Positions 11,701-24,429 are shown, numbered from the stretch's first letter. The stretch: DNA of 64,000 nt from Dugong dugon (GCA_030035585.1 CM057464.1:26925465-26989464); one strand, 5' to 3'. Program-made: numbers and translations. The notes: generated by a model from the sequence alone, not told the origin.

Positions 11701-12007
11701 GTGAAATTGGGTGCCCTGGGCGCTCAGCTTGCTGACCTTTTTTCTTTAATCCTGGAAGTTTTTTTTTTTCTTCTTCTTCTTTTTCCTCCCAGGCTTCTAG
11801 AGGCAGTTCTAAACCTCTACAATGATTGTGCGGACTAAGGTAAAATAATGTCAATGTCATTGTATTGTGTGCCTGCAACTACCTAGGTGGTATATAGAAG
11901 AAAAGATATGACCTTTAAGCATTAAATACCTGTTCTACTCCTTTGTTAATAAATGATAAATGTCATATCTTTATTTTCTTAGTTCTTCTTTAAATACACT
12001 TGAATAA

Positions 12008-12210
12008 GGAGCCCTGTGATACAACAGTTAAACACTCAAGTACTAACTGAAAGGTTGGCAGATCAAACCTACCCAGTGGCTCTGTAGGAGAAAGACCTGG
12101 CGATCTGCTCCGTAAAGATTACAGCCTAGAAAACCTTATGGGGCAGTTCTACTCTGTCACATGGGGTTGCTATGAGTTGAAACTGACTGAATGACACCTG
12201 ACACCAACAA
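12008..12210 (+). mobile_element. AfroSINE, full-length
   Basis: GGAGCCCTGTGATACAACAG head, GACCTGGCGATCTGCTCC body, and GCTATGAGTTGAAACTGACT tail. Confidence 0.9.
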
Positions 12211-12775
12211 ATGTGAATAACGTAAAGAGAATTATTCAAGGAGGGTGAAAACACCATATGTATATATATCTTTTATCAACAGTATATTGACCACTGATGC
12301 TTAGGCTACTAATTTTACAAAGAAAACAATTGTGGCACTTTGGGGGGAAAATCATAACACTAATAAAAATTTTTTTTTCTTTTATTATTTATTGATCTGA
12401 TGGAATACCCATGATTGATCTGATTTAAAATACTGAGTTTTTAGGATTGTTGTTGTTTTAAACAGACACTAGAGGGAGCCAAAGGATCATCATTCTAAGC
12501 CTTGAACAAATACAAATACTAAACAATAAGCATTGTGTCACTGAGCTAATTTACACATCAAATCCAAAGCACATGGGAAAAAAAAACCCTTTAGCACTTC
12601 TCTTCCCACCAAAGCGAAGCTTCTCATTGCTGGAAATTGTGATAAACTAAACAGCTCATTAGTAAAAACAGCACATTCCTTGTTGTAAAAGAAAATGCCA
12701 TAAAATGGATTAAAGTTTACACATTTACCTGGGCATCTGAATCACCAATAGTGTGGTAAAAAACAAAAAAACAAA

Positions 12776-12939
12776 ACAAAACCTGTTGCTGTCGAGCTGT
12801 CGAGTTGATTCTGACCATAGCAACCCTAAAGGACAGAGTAGAACTGCCCCATAGGGTTTCCAAGAATAGGCTGGTGGATTTGAACTGCCGACCTTTTGGT
12901 TAGCAGCCAAGCTCTTAACCACTGTGCCACCAGGGCTCC
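12776..12939 (-). mobile_element. AfroSINE, short subfamily form
   Basis: GTTGCTGTCGAG tail, in which GCTGTCGA occurs twice in a row, to GTGCCACCAGGGCTCC head. Confidence 0.9.
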
Positions 12940-13603
12940 AATAATACTGTGGTAGTAGTATTTATTCAGAGTTTTGAGCAGTGAAGGCCACATCATGCTT
13001 CCCTTGTTAAGTTAGCAGAATACAGCTATCTAGTTGCCCTCTCCCAGCTCTTCTCTGACAGTTAATGGGTGAGTTAGAAGGAATCTGTGACTAGCAAATT
13101 GCTGTATAATGTTAGTGCTGACAGGAGACCCATGGTGAACAGCTGTAAAATAATGTAGGATGCAGGAGTTGATGGAAACTAATTAGTTGTTTAAAGGTAA
13201 TATAAAATAGCCCTCCATACCTGGCATATTGTTTACTATTTACTTTCTGAAAATCAAAGTCAAAGGTTCATTGGCAGGGGAGCTGTTTTTTTTCTGATAT
13301 TTCAAATAAAATAGATAAGGAATTTTCCATTCTTTGGAGAACTCAGTTTTTAAAAAGAAAAAGAGCTCAGGATAATGCATAGAAAACAAAACCTGGGCTA
13401 ACAATGGGTATATAATATTAATGGCAGCAAATAAGGATGCAATCCTTCAAGTAGCTATAGGAATAAACAGAAGTAAAAAGAAAAAAAGACACTTTATATT
13501 TTAAAAGGAGGTTCAAAGAATAAATAATGATTTAAAGTCAGATTTTGGAAGCACTCATCAACTTTTATATTGTCCTATGAAGTTTTTCATGAAGATGGCA
13601 CAG

Positions 13604-13680
13604 GACTAGGCAACGTTTTGTTCTATTATACATAAGGTCACCTAGAGTTGGAGCCAACTCAATGGCAACTGACAACAACA
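13604..13680 (+). mobile_element. Tail-only SINE/RTE fragment
   Basis: Reads GGACTAGGCAACGTTTTGTT through GTTGGAGCCAACTCAATGGC to CAACAACA. This is the tail shared by AfroSINEs and the RTE LINE, with no SINE head. Confidence 0.7.
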
Positions 13681-14288
13681 TGGTTTTTCTTTATAGCAAC
13701 AGACAAAATACACCAATGATCAAGTATTTAATAAATTCTAACAGAATATCTTGACTCTTTTTTGGGGGGGCCTTTTTAAATTTGGAGTACAGCAAAAAAA
13801 TTTTAAGTTAAAAAAGACAATCATGCAATAACTGAAAAACAGATCTGCCTTTATATGGTTATAATCTGGCTTCAATATTTCCATTTGCCTGTCAGTTCTA
13901 TCTCCAGTCACCTTAGGACTCCATTTGGATTCATTTGACTCAGTCTTTCCCCAGATCTGAGTGTTTCCCCAGAACAGCTCTCACTAAACAGCTCATCAGT
14001 GACACTCACAGAAGGCACCTGGGCAGGTGGGAAAAGGCCAGTGTGCTCTCAGCCTATGACCTGTCTTCATATGCTGTAGCTCTCTGGAAGAAAATGACCC
14101 TAGTACCAAAGTGAAAAACACACAGCCATTCCATCCTGGGCCATGCTCCTGGTCCTTTAGGAATAAATCTTTTGTTTTTGGATTTTCATTTGGCCAACAG
14201 GCTATCTTTCTGTACCACCCTTGCCCATAAAAAAACAAGTGAAGGCAAAAATGCAAAGACAATCAAGTTAAAACAGACTATCCCTTAC

Positions 14289-14718
14289 CTTCTGTGCACA
14301 AGCAGCTCTCCTCTCCTGCTTGGCTTTCATCTCTGCCAGCAGACCACTGCCCATCACCTGGACCCCATATTTTTGCCCGCCCTGGGGGCTGCTCTTGCTG
14401 TCACTCCGCTCCACCTTCCCCATTTCTTCCACTTGGTCCTCTTCAAGGGAGTCAGGTGTTTTGATCTCCTCTATCTGTTCAGAACTGCCATTGTGCTCTG
14501 CTGGCTTCATGTTCTTCCTGGCTGTGTCCACAGCTGGACTTCTCCCTCCCCCTTTTGGTGATGAGGGTTCTTCGCTCATCAAGACAGTTGGTGGCCGCTC
14601 GGATTTAGATCGAGATTTGATTAAATTGAGAAAGCCACTTTTCCGAGAATCTCGCTTTTTCTTTTCATCTCCTCCTTCACTAAGCTCGTGGGACTCTGAG
14701 CCTCTTGATGACGATCTC
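14289..14718 (-). CDS. CARMIL1: CARMIL1 large disordered-tail exon (Ser/Lys/Glu-rich)
   Basis: The largest exon here: 430 bp, one base completing a Lys codon plus 143 codons. The acceptor is GGTTTGTATTGCAG (AG at 14719-14720) and the donor GTAAGG at 14283-14288. It starts RSSSRGSESHELSEGGDEKK and includes SGFLNLIKSRSKSERPPTVL, KGGGRSPAV and the helix-like YGVQVMGSGLLAEMKAKQER near the end, finishing CAQK. The composition is low in hydrophobics and rich in Ser, Lys, Glu and Pro, typical of the CARMIL1 tail. The GSGLLAEMKAKQE stretch is the most conserved-looking piece and probably a short amphipathic helix. The opposite strand is also open for 172 codons, but that is a shadow. Confidence 0.95.
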
Positions 14719-15839
14719 CTGCAATACAAACCAAGACAGAAACTGCTGGCTTTTACTACCATAGGTTCTAGCAGGAATCCTTCAAAATATAAACATGGAG
14801 ATTGCTGCTTATACAGTAACTATGCTGGAACATTTTAAAAAGTTGATTGAAGTTATTGCACCAAGAGATAAAGAGGAACATGCAAGAGTATCACCATATC
14901 CACAGATGAGAAAATAACGGCACACACAAATTAAGGATGAGAATCTGAAGATGCCAGTGGTAGGTCTGGGAACAGAGGATTTATTTATTTTTTAAATGCT
15001 CTAGTCATTTTTTTAAAATGCTCTCTACTTGTGACAACTACAAACAAAGGTGGTTTCACTCAAGACACAGGTGGGTGACTTACCTTATTTAATTTGGGGG
15101 ATACTGGAAAGGGCCAGATTTCTCATAACCCCTTAGCAATTGTTCCATAGTCACTGAATAGTATCTGAAAGCCCACTCTTGGTGCCCAATCTAAACGAAG
15201 ATTTGGGTCCTTGCTTAAATGTAAAGCCACTGAAAGAGGTAACCAAATGAAGACACAGAGAATGAGCTTTGGTAGAGGGTGGTCAGAAAGAGAATACTCA
15301 GAAATTTGGGGAAATCAATGAAGAGAAAGAGTAAATGAAATGGACTACATGGGAGGTATCCCAAACAACCCTTTCATTAAAGACGGCAGATTGAACACCC
15401 ATTTTAACTCCCCTGAGTCCCCATTAACGTGACAACAAGGGATTAAACAACAAGAACAACAAAAGTATAGGCCCACAGGACAGAAAAGACCAAACAACAA
15501 AATTTGGAAGCCAGAATAGTTATGAGTGATAACTGACTTAATAGCATCAATAAAGCTGAAGCCTAAACCATGAGGGAGAGCTCAAGAAGCAAGCCACTTT
15601 GCACTGTCTCAAGAATTAGAAGCAACAAGCACCTCTGGAATTAGAAGTAAAGGTGAGGCTAAAAGGAAGACGACTAGTTGAAAGCTGATTTAAGAAACTA
15701 TGAAATCCTCTCCTCAAGCCACAGAGCTAGATGACTGTTCCCATTCCACCCCAGGTTTACTCTCTGAGGAGGGTGGATCAAGAAACTCTGAGCTGAGTGA
15801 TACTAGGAACAACTGAGGTGAGTATACGATACTAAAAAG

Positions 15840-16051
15840 CAAAACCAAACAGTTGCTGTCAACTGGATTCCAATGCATGGCGACCCCATGTGTGTTAGAG
15901 CAGAATTGTGCTCTACAGAGTTTTCAATGGCTGATTTTTCAGAAGTAGATCACCAGGCCTTTCTTCTGAGGTACCTCTGGGTGGACCTGAACCTCTAATC
16001 TTTGGATTAGTAGCCGAGCACATTAACTGTTTGCACCACCCAGAGACTCCT
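15840..16051 (-). mobile_element. AfroSINE, long form
   Basis: AAAACCAAACAGTTGCTGTC tail, CAATGGCTGATTTTTCAGAA middle, and TTGCACCACCCAGAGACTCC head. This middle block marks the longer subfamily. Confidence 0.9.
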
Positions 16052-16379
16052 TAATGAAAACCAGGGGGCTCATAAAAACTACATATTGAACAGTGATACT
16101 TTCTAGCCATTTTCTCTCATTCTGGATTCCAGAATGAGGTGGCCAGGTTTATACCTTCTAGGAAGGAGAGCAAGCTTCTGACAAGTGCATGAGAAAAGAA
16201 CTAAAGATTCTGACAGTCAAGAGAGTCCCCTCCCCCAACAAAATGATCCAAGACCAGCCTACATTGAAGCCCACCAGTCGACAAACCCCACTTACAAACT
16301 TCCAAGAAGCTCTTTAGTGCCTTACTCCATTTCATTACAAAACAGAAAAAAAAAACTGCATCCATGAAACAAAAATAGG

Positions 16380-16920
16380 ATAAAAATGTGATCACAGAAA
16401 TGAAAAACTCAAGGTTGGAATATACAATTGAGGAAACTTCCCAGCAAGTGAAGAAAATTTAAAAAATAAACAAAAAACCACAAAGAATGAGAAAATAGGA
16501 AAGGGTAAGCAAATCAGTGGATTAGTAAAGTATATGATTTGGATAACATAAATTCAAGAAAAAGAGTACAGAGAAAAAGAAAGGAAAGAAATTAAGAAAG
16601 AGCAATTCAAGAAAAATTCCAGAGTGGGCTCCCTGAGTGCCAAGCTAACTGGTAAAAACAAACCAATAAACAAACCACCTAGGACATATCATCATAAAAT
16701 TTCAATACACTGGGGACAAAGAAAAGACCCTAAATGCTTCTAGAGAAGAGGAAAAAACAAGAATCAAAAAAGTCACAAAGGATCAGGACTCAAGACATCC
16801 TTGGATTCTTATAGCAACACTGGAAGCTAAAAGATAATGAAGCAAAGTTTTCCAAATTCTAAGGTAAAATGAATTCCAACCTAGAATTCTATACCTAGTC
16901 ACACTAGTAATCAAAATGAA
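16380..16920 (+). mobile_element. Old L1-type LINE fragment
   Basis: Contains GCAACACTGGAAGCTAAAAG and AATTCCAACCTAGAATTCTA, which I associate with old mammalian L1/HAL1 copies on the plus strand. No usable ORF. The limits are approximate. Confidence 0.6.
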
Positions 16921-17426
16921 AAACATGAGTGTTTCAGAAATTTACCTCCCATGCTCCCTTTCTCAGGAAGCAAGCAGAAGAGGTACTCAATCAAAACAAG
17001 GGAGTAAATTAAGGAAGATTCTGGTTGAAGGAAATAGGAAGCAACACCAGAATGAAGTGGAGGGAACACCCCAGCATATGATGAAGGGAAATCTCAGGAT
17101 GGCAGCCGTGGAGGGGGCCAAGAGATCAGATTAGAGCAGGTCAGACACCTGTGACAGAGTTGTGTCCTAGAAGAGGAAACTGAGAATACTTGAACATATT
17201 GAGAGGACAGTTCTACTTCAACTGGAAACTTAGGGGATGAATCAGTGCTAGCAATAAAGAAAACTAAGCAAATGAAAAATGAGACAATTAATAAGTCTAG
17301 GGAAAATAAAAAGTTGTATAGGGAAGGGAATATAATCATAGTACACAATATAACTCAGCTGTGATAATATTTGCATGGTGATAATAAAGTGAGCACTACC
17401 TATTGATCCAATCAACAATAAAGATG

Positions 17427-17480
17427 GTGTGCGTGTGTGTATGTGTGTGTGTGTGTATGTGTGTGTGTGTGTGTGTGTGT
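17427..17480. repeat. (GT)n microsatellite
   Basis: About 54 bp of GT repeats interrupted by a few GTAT units. Confidence 0.95.
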
Positions 17481-18655
17481 ATTTGGTTGGTGCTGGGGAT
17501 ACTGCATATGAGAGCTAAATCATTATCCTCTATAGTAAGAAATCAACAGTTATTATTTAAAACTAAATATCAGAAAATATCAATAAATGCATGTTATTCA
17601 GGAATATGGAAGCGAATAAACAGCCAAAAGAATTTAAAGTAGTTTCCTCTTAAGAATAGGGGTTGGGAAAGAAGCAAGGCACTTTTTTGGGCTGGGAAGG
17701 AGCGGGTTTAAAAGCGTTTAAGAGAACATGTAACATTTTACACCATGACCATGTATAACTTTGATTATTCAAACTTTCTTTGTACTACTTAATGATTTTA
17801 CCTATGGCTAGCCCTATGGCATATCAAACTGGCAATCATCTATTTTTTATATAACAAAATGGAATGAAAAAAAAATCACAATTTCTAGTAGATTCCATCA
17901 TCATTTGATGAAAATTGATGTATCTAATTCCATCTATTTGTGTACTAGAACATGAACAGAATCCCTAGGGCATATCTTAGTAGAAAATGGATTTTACACC
18001 TTATAAAACTAACCCAATTTTATTCAGAGTCTATTAAAGAAGAAGGTAGCATTAAGGGTAGAAGAAATCACAGGGGACAGGTATAACAACACATTGGTCC
18101 AGACCAAATGCTCATAAACCTCCCCACTAACTATTTCTAAAGTTAAGGAAGATAAGAGTCTACAACGATGCCTGTGGTTTATATGGACACAGGCCAAGAC
18201 TGTCTCTATTCATTCAACCAACAGTGGCTGAGGGCATACTATATATTAGAGACTCTGTTAGATACTGAAGTTATAATGAAAAATAAGACCTAGGTGTTGC
18301 TCCTGAAGAACAGCATTCTGTTTGAGAAAAAAAGACTTGAAGTAAATCATCAACAGGGACTTTACCATTTTACTCTGTTTATTTTAGTATCTTCTGAATC
18401 TCTTATGTTGAGAATACATTCATCTAGTCCTTGTTCTGTAAAAAAATCAAAACCCAAACAAACTCTCAAAGGATTGTGTGCCGTAACAGATGTGTGCAGA
18501 CGAGGAAAAAAAAGTGTCAAGTCAGCAGTAGAGAAAGATCAATTAATTTAGGAAGAGGAACAGTCAAAAAAAAGCTTCAAAGAATAAATGACATTTAAGT
18601 TGGATCTTGAAGGCTAGGATAATAGAATTTTGCCAAGTATAGTATGGCAAGCTTT

Positions 18656-18795
18656 AAGGCCAGTGTCATAGAAGACAAATCATTGGGGCCTAAAGCTTGT
18701 AAGATTCAGTAAGTTACTCCGTTACAAGGCCAGTGTCATAGAAGACAAATCATTGGGGCCTAAAGCTTGTAAGATTCAGTAAGTTACTCCGTTAC
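18656..18795. repeat. Exact tandem duplication, 2 x 70 bp
   Basis: Two adjacent 70-bp units (18656-18725 and 18726-18795), each starting AAGGCCAGTGTCATAGAAGA and ending TTACTCCGTTAC. I see no difference between them. Confidence 0.95.
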
Positions 18796-19354
18796 TTCCA
18801 CCTCACCATCCTGCTGAGGCAAGATAAGGCACATCAATCTATAGAATGGACTAGTTCCTTCTCTACCTCTCCAGGCCTGCCCACCCTCAGCTTATCATTA
18901 CCGTTAAAATTCGTTCCTGAATTTGATATCTCAAGGTGAAGAATAATTCACAAACACAAATCCATGTTAAAAGTGTATTTTAGGATGAATCTACATTTAG
19001 TTGGGGATTAAATAGCTTGGTATAAATCATGTTTTAACAGCTGGAGTGTTTTAAGTTAAACAACTGTTTAAAAAAATACCACTGAACTGTCTTCTAAGAA
19101 AACACTTCAGTAATAAGAAAATGCAGAGAGAACTTTTTAAGAGGCCAACTCTGTGTCCATCACTAATTCCACTGAAATTTTCATACTGTGTGTCAAAGTC
19201 CTGCCACTTAGCAATGATTTAGGGCCCCCAAACACATCAAATTATAAAAAAGTGCCATGTCATGGAATCATACAGGTGAATGTAATAAAGCCTTAAAAAA
19301 TACTTAGAGGGTAGGAGTAGGGGTGGTATGTTTTGTGGTCTGATTTAGAATTGT

Positions 19355-19545
19355 ACAGTGGTTCTCAAACTTGAGCATGCCTCTGCATAATATGTTAACA
19401 ACACAGATTGCTGGGGCCCACTCTCAGAGTATCTGATTCACTGGGTCCAGGGTGGGGCCCGAGAATGTGCATTTCTAAGAAGTTACCAGGAGATACTGAT
19501 GATGCTAGTCTATGGACCACATTTTGTAAATTATCACAATAGTAA
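19355..19545 (+). mobile_element. MER5A-type hAT DNA transposon relic
   Basis: CAGTGGTTCTCAAACTTGAG at one end, then CAGATTGCTGGGGCCCACTC, GGTGGGGCCCGAGAATGTGC and GGACCACATTTTGTAAA. These are the landmarks of MER5A. Confidence 0.8.
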
Positions 19546-19587
19546 ATCTCATTAAAAAAAAAAGAAGGAATCTATTATAAATGGGTA

Positions 19588-20103
19588 TATTAGTTATCTA
19601 GTGCTGCTATAACAGAAATAGTACAAGTGGATGGCTTTAACAAACAAGAAATTTATTCTCTCACAGTCTAGGAGGCTAGAAATCCAAATTCAGGGTGCCA
19701 GCTCCAGGGGAAGCCTTTTTTTCTCTCTTGGCTCTGGAGGAAGGTCCTTGTCATCAGTCTTTCCCTAATCTAGTAGCTTCTCAGCGTAGGAACCCTAGGT
19801 CCAAAGGATGCGCTCCCTTCCTGGTTCTTTATTCTTGGTAGCATGAGGTCCCCTGTCTCTCTGCTCACTTCTCTCTTTTATATCTCAAAAGAGACTGACT
19901 CAAGATACAACCTCACCTTGTAGATTGATCCTGCCTCATTAACATAACTGCCTCTAATCCTGCCTCATTAACATCATAGAGGCAGGATTTACAACACATG
20001 AGAAAATCATATCTGATGACAAAATGGTAAACAATCACACAGTCCTAGGAATCATGGCCTAGCCAAGATGACATTTTTGGGGGACACAATTCAATCCATA
20101 ACA
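19588..20103 (-). mobile_element. Solitary ERVL-MaLR-type LTR
   Basis: On the minus strand it starts TGTTATGGATTGAATTGTGT and ends after GAGAGAATAAATTTCTTG, the terminal signature and polyadenylation region of MaLR/MLT1-type LTRs. It carries an internal near-duplication (TGCCTCATTAACAT, twice). No internal viral coding sequence flanks it. Confidence 0.65.
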
Positions 20104-20195
20104 ATGGGCTTTAGCATACACTAAATTTAATTGTAACTGTTAGTAATTTAAATGTGAATGAAATAGTATTATTCATGAAAATGACTCTGAACTCA

Positions 20196-20417
<222 letters not shown>

Positions 20418-20423
20418 CTAAAA

Positions 20424-20633
20424 TACCAACTAGTTGCTGTAGAGTTGATTCTGACTCATGGCAACCCAATGTGTGTCAGAGTAGAACTGTGCTCCACAGG
20501 GTTTTCAATTGTTGATTTTTCAGAAGTAAATCACCAGGCCTTTCTACTGGAGTGCCTGTTAGTGGACTCGAACCATCAACCTTTCAGTTAGCAGCCAAGT
20601 GTTATTAACCATTTGCACCATCCAGGGACTCCT
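20424..20633 (-). mobile_element. AfroSINE, long form
   Basis: TAGTTGCTGTAGAGTTGATT tail, CAATTGTTGATTTTTCAGAA middle, and ATTTGCACCATCCAGGGACT head. Confidence 0.92.
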
Positions 20634-21064
20634 TGACTAAAATAAGGGCCCTCTTAATCTACTAGAAGACAAGTCATATGCACAATCGTAACACAAGGCA
20701 GGAAGAAACAAGAGTGAGGGATGCTCTATGAACCAATGCCTGGAGGACCATTCACACTGACGGATCAGAAGAAGCTCAGACCTAACAGGCTGTGAAGAGT
20801 CAACTGCTTCTCAAGGCAGAGGAAAGTATTCCAGCTATATGGCAAGAGAAGAAGAAATGAACGGAAATATAAAACTCACAATATATTCTGAGAATGGTGA
20901 TAATTCCAGTGGCCTGGGGTGTGAGGTAGGTGGATGGGGTTAATTGCTGTGGCCCAACCCTGGCACACACAAATAGTGGCCACTCAACAGCCACTACCAA
21001 ATCTTCTCCCTTGGTGGCAAAGTATTGATCAGGATGTGAATACTGATTTGTATAAGACAGACAG

Positions 21065-21276
21065 GGAGTCTTGGGTGATGCAAATGGTTAACATTCTCGT
21101 CTGCTAACCAAAAGTTTGGAGGTTTGAGTCCACCCACAGGTGTCTTGGAAAAACTGGCAATCTACTTCTGAAAAATCAGTCACTGAAAACCCCATGGAGC
21201 ACAGTTTTACTCTGACACCCTTCGGGTCGCCATGAGTCAAAACTGACTCAACATTGACTCCACGGCAACATAAACT
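21065..21276 (+). mobile_element. AfroSINE, long form
   Basis: GGAGTCTTGGGTGATGCAAA head, CTACTTCTGAAAAATCAGTC middle, and GCCATGAGTCAAAACTGACT tail. Confidence 0.92.
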
Positions 21277-21739
21277 GGTATAAGCCAAACACCATAATCC
21301 TGTCCCTTTTGCTGTGACTGATAAGCAGGGGTGTGTGAGTCAATTCTGGTCAATGAGATACAAGGGGAAATCTGCTGGGGAGCTTATGGGCAGGTTTTCC
21401 TGCAGAAGAGAAAATGCATTTTTCCTGCATGGTGATGTGAGGGAGGATGTGATGTCTGAGCTGTGGCAGCCATCTGATGATGCTCATGAGGGGCAAGCCT
21501 AAGGACAAAAGCCAACATGCTCAGGATGACACAGCAGAAAGGTGGAAAGCACCTGGGTGCTTGTGTTGTGCTACTGAACTAACCAGTCCTGGATCTTGAG
21601 ACCTTTGGACCACATACCTCCTATTCCCCCTGGTTAGGTAGGACAATGTTTCTCACTGTATAAGTAACTTTTAGTTGAGTATCGCGTTACCTTCAGTTGA
21701 ATCTTTCCAACTAACAATACAAGGGCCAATCGTGAACAG

Positions 21740-22160
21740 CCTTGGACCCTATGCTAAGGAGTATAGAATTTACTTTGTGAGTGGTAGGGAGCCAACAAAA
21801 GAGTGATATGACCCAACCTGCATTTGGGGCAGGTAATTCTGGGGTCACATTATGGACAGATTGCAGAGGCCAGGGATTACAAGTAGGGAAACCTTTTCAG
21901 GAACACAAACCAAAGACCCCTGTAGTAATCTAACCTGGAGTGAAGAGGAACTAATTAAGCCTGGAGAAGTGAGAATAGAAAGAAAGGAGTTGTCTAAGAT
22001 GAGGCTGTAGTTTCTAGGCTGGGTGAATGGGAGCATGGGCCTAGGGAACACAGTCCAAAGATCAGATCTGAGGAAGAAACATTAAGCCCCATTTCAGACA
22101 AGTGTTTGAGGTGCTGTAGAAATCTAGGGGCAGGAGACCAGCAAGCAGATGAAAATTTGA
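21740..22160 (+). repeat. Old interspersed repeat, family not assigned
   Basis: Resembles in order and wording the block at 50860-51560 (compare GGGAGCCAACAAAAGAGTGA with GGAAGCCATCAAAGGGTTCT). Probably an old mammalian transposon relic. Limits uncertain. Confidence 0.4.
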
Positions 22161-22884
22161 GACTCATGAGAAACTGGTGACAAGTTATAATGAAACTATT
22201 CACTGAGTTAGCATTTCTCTTTGAATGGACAACTCAGAGAGAGAGCTTAGTCAGATGCTTGATTTGCTGTCTACAGTGGAATATTAAGTAAATATTTCAT
22301 GCAGATAGGTTGTGGGCATATGTCTTGCCCATGCTCTTGGGTACAAGGACAAGTTCTCATGTGGTCAGGATGTCTCTCCACAGAGCAGTGGGAAAGTTAC
22401 TTTTTGTAACCATTGATTTGCAAGTCTCAAGTTGTCTAAGCGGGAAACTTGGCTCATGTCTGCACCTGCATTGTTTACAGACCAATCATTTGCTTTTAAC
22501 AATCATCCACTTCATTCACTGGGAAACCTCAATTATGAAAGTGAACTGCCCATTGGTGTTTAGGTTTGTGAAATATTGAAAAGTGAGCTGACGCCAGATA
22601 ATGGACAAAGAACCCTATGAAATGTGAATAATAAAAACAATTATACTTCTCATCTGAATGGTGTTTTATTATGGGAGCAAGGCTTTCCTATGCATTGCAA
22701 TAGAGCAGAGAATCAGCAAAGTTCTACAGTTCAGTTACTGAGAGAAACATAAGCTCACTGAAAAGCTCTTATTTAGATTACAAAAGATAAAGTCGTACAG
22801 AACTTTCTTGTATTATCATTTTGTCTTTGGAAAAAGAATGGAGAATAAAATTTCTATAGTAATAGCCCCTTACATTTGTATATA

Positions 22885-23043
22885 GAGCCCTGGTGGCGCA
22901 AGTGGTTAAGAGCTTGGCCGATAACCAAAAATTGGCAGTTTGAATCCACCAGCCACTCCTTGGAAACTCTGTGGGGCAGTCCTACTCTGTCCTATAGGGT
23001 TGCTATGAGTCAGAATCCACTCCATGGCAGTGGGTTTGGTTTC
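22885..23043 (+). mobile_element. AfroSINE, short form, with target-site duplication
   Basis: GAGCCCTGGTGGCGCAAGTG to GTGGGTTTGGTTTCAG. It is flanked by exact TACATTTGTAT at 22871-22881 and 23049-23059. Confidence 0.93.
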
Positions 23044-23074
23044 AGTTTACATTTGTATGTAAGTTTGTATATAA

Positions 23075-23278
23075 GGAGTCCCTGGGGGTGCAAATGGTTA
23101 ACCTGCTCGACTACTAACTGAAGGTTTCGAAGTTTGAGCCCACTCGGAGGCATTTCAGAAGACAGTCTTGGCGTCTACTTCCAAAAAATCAGCCATTGAA
23201 AAACCTATGGGGCGTAGTTCTAATCTAACATACGTGGGGTCACCATTAGTGGGAATCGACTGTGCAGCAATTGGTTTT
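23075..23278 (+). mobile_element. AfroSINE, long form, with target-site duplication
   Basis: GGAGTCCCTGGGGGTGCAAA to CAGCAATTGGTTTT. It is flanked by exact AAGTTTGTATA at 23061-23071 and 23279-23289. Confidence 0.93.
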
Positions 23279-23394
23279 AAGTTTGTATAGTACTTGGGAG
23301 TTTACATGTGTTTTGCACATTAATATGTCACTTTTATATTGACCGTTTTAACGAGATAGTTTTATCTCAGTTTTTGCTTAGTCACAGATCAAAC

Positions 23395-23510
23395 TGTGGC
23401 TCAGAGAATGAGGGGTGCCCCTACTTGGTCACTGATGGATGAAGAAAAAGGACTGAACCCGGGACACATGGTCCTAACACAGTGCTTCCTTCCAGCACAC
23501 CCTGCTGCTT
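23395..23510 (-). mobile_element. Possible MIR fragment
   Basis: ACTGTGGCTCAGAGAATGAG and CTGAACCCGGGACACATGGT resemble the MIR core read on the minus strand. Confidence 0.45.
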
Positions 23511-24429
23511 ACCTTGCTTACCTTCAGAGGCTTCCCCTCAAGTGACTCCCCTTCCTACTTTGAGAATAGAAATTAAGTTTTGCTTGTATAATTTCTCCCT
23601 TCGGTCCCTTTCTTTTTTCCTGCTCTGAAACAGCATTCACACCTGACACAAGAGATTCCCTGGAGACATGGAGAACATCAACAACTGCAGAGATGGAGGC
23701 ACAGGGCTCAACAAAGCACTCTGCTTTCAAGCAGAACAGGCCAGTGTTTAGAGTTGGATGGGATTTCACAGATCCCCAGCCCAACCCTGTCATTTTAGAG
23801 ATAAACAGCTTGAGAGTAGAGAGGTTAAGAGAAGACCAGGAACACTAGGGGATCTTCAATGAAATGCAGCTTAAAATGCATCTGTTAAAATAGGAAGCTG
23901 AAGGTGGCACTGGCCTGTTAAGAAGAGCAGCAGAAAAGCTGCAGACTAAAATGAAATAGTGTGTCAAAACAGTTCAAGGCCAAACACACATGCTGTGTTA
24001 GCTCATTTTCTAGCAAAAGGAAAAGGGAAGGGCATAGAGACATCAGAAGTTCTCAGAATCCCATTTGATTTTGGTCTTTCCTGTCAAGGAAAATAAATTT
24101 CAGTCTGAAAAAGGTAGTGGAGCTATTAGGAAAGGAGAGCAAAAAACTCTGAGATAGTAAGAGAGCCCTGAGCCAGCTGGGACCAACTGCATCTGTGCTC
24201 AGAGAAAGGCTTTGCAAATAAAATTACAGGAATCGCTGTGAATATTTGAGAAATAAAGAAGGCAGATTTTGTATTTACGGTGTGTAAGTAATTGCTAAAA
24301 GGATAATTTGTGAATGCTTAGATGATAAACTGGTGATCATGAGAACTAAAGGCAATTCAGACCACCACCCCCCGCCCCCGTTTTCCCTCTGCCAGCATTA
24401 TTAAGATGAATACACTAGGAAAACGCAGT

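Larger units (their letters stand above)
8879..14288 (-). other. CARMIL1: CARMIL1 intron, AfroSINE-dense
   Basis: A 5.4-kb intron between the large tail exon and the KLGNDA exon. At least eight AfroSINE copies or fragments lie between 9641 and 12939, mostly on the minus strand. Outside them I see only A-rich runs (8940, 9478) and unremarkable sequence. Confidence 0.85.

Noticed and set aside
14320..14838. A 172-codon open frame on the plus strand
   Set aside because: It lies exactly opposite the large CARMIL1 exon and has no recognisable domain. It is a shadow of the real minus-strand coding sequence.
17403..17642. Open frame rich in Val and Cys
   Set aside because: It is the translation of the (GT)n microsatellite.
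19588..20103. Possible endogenous retrovirus with coding genes
   Set aside because: Only a solitary LTR is present; no adjoining internal region or viral open frame was found.
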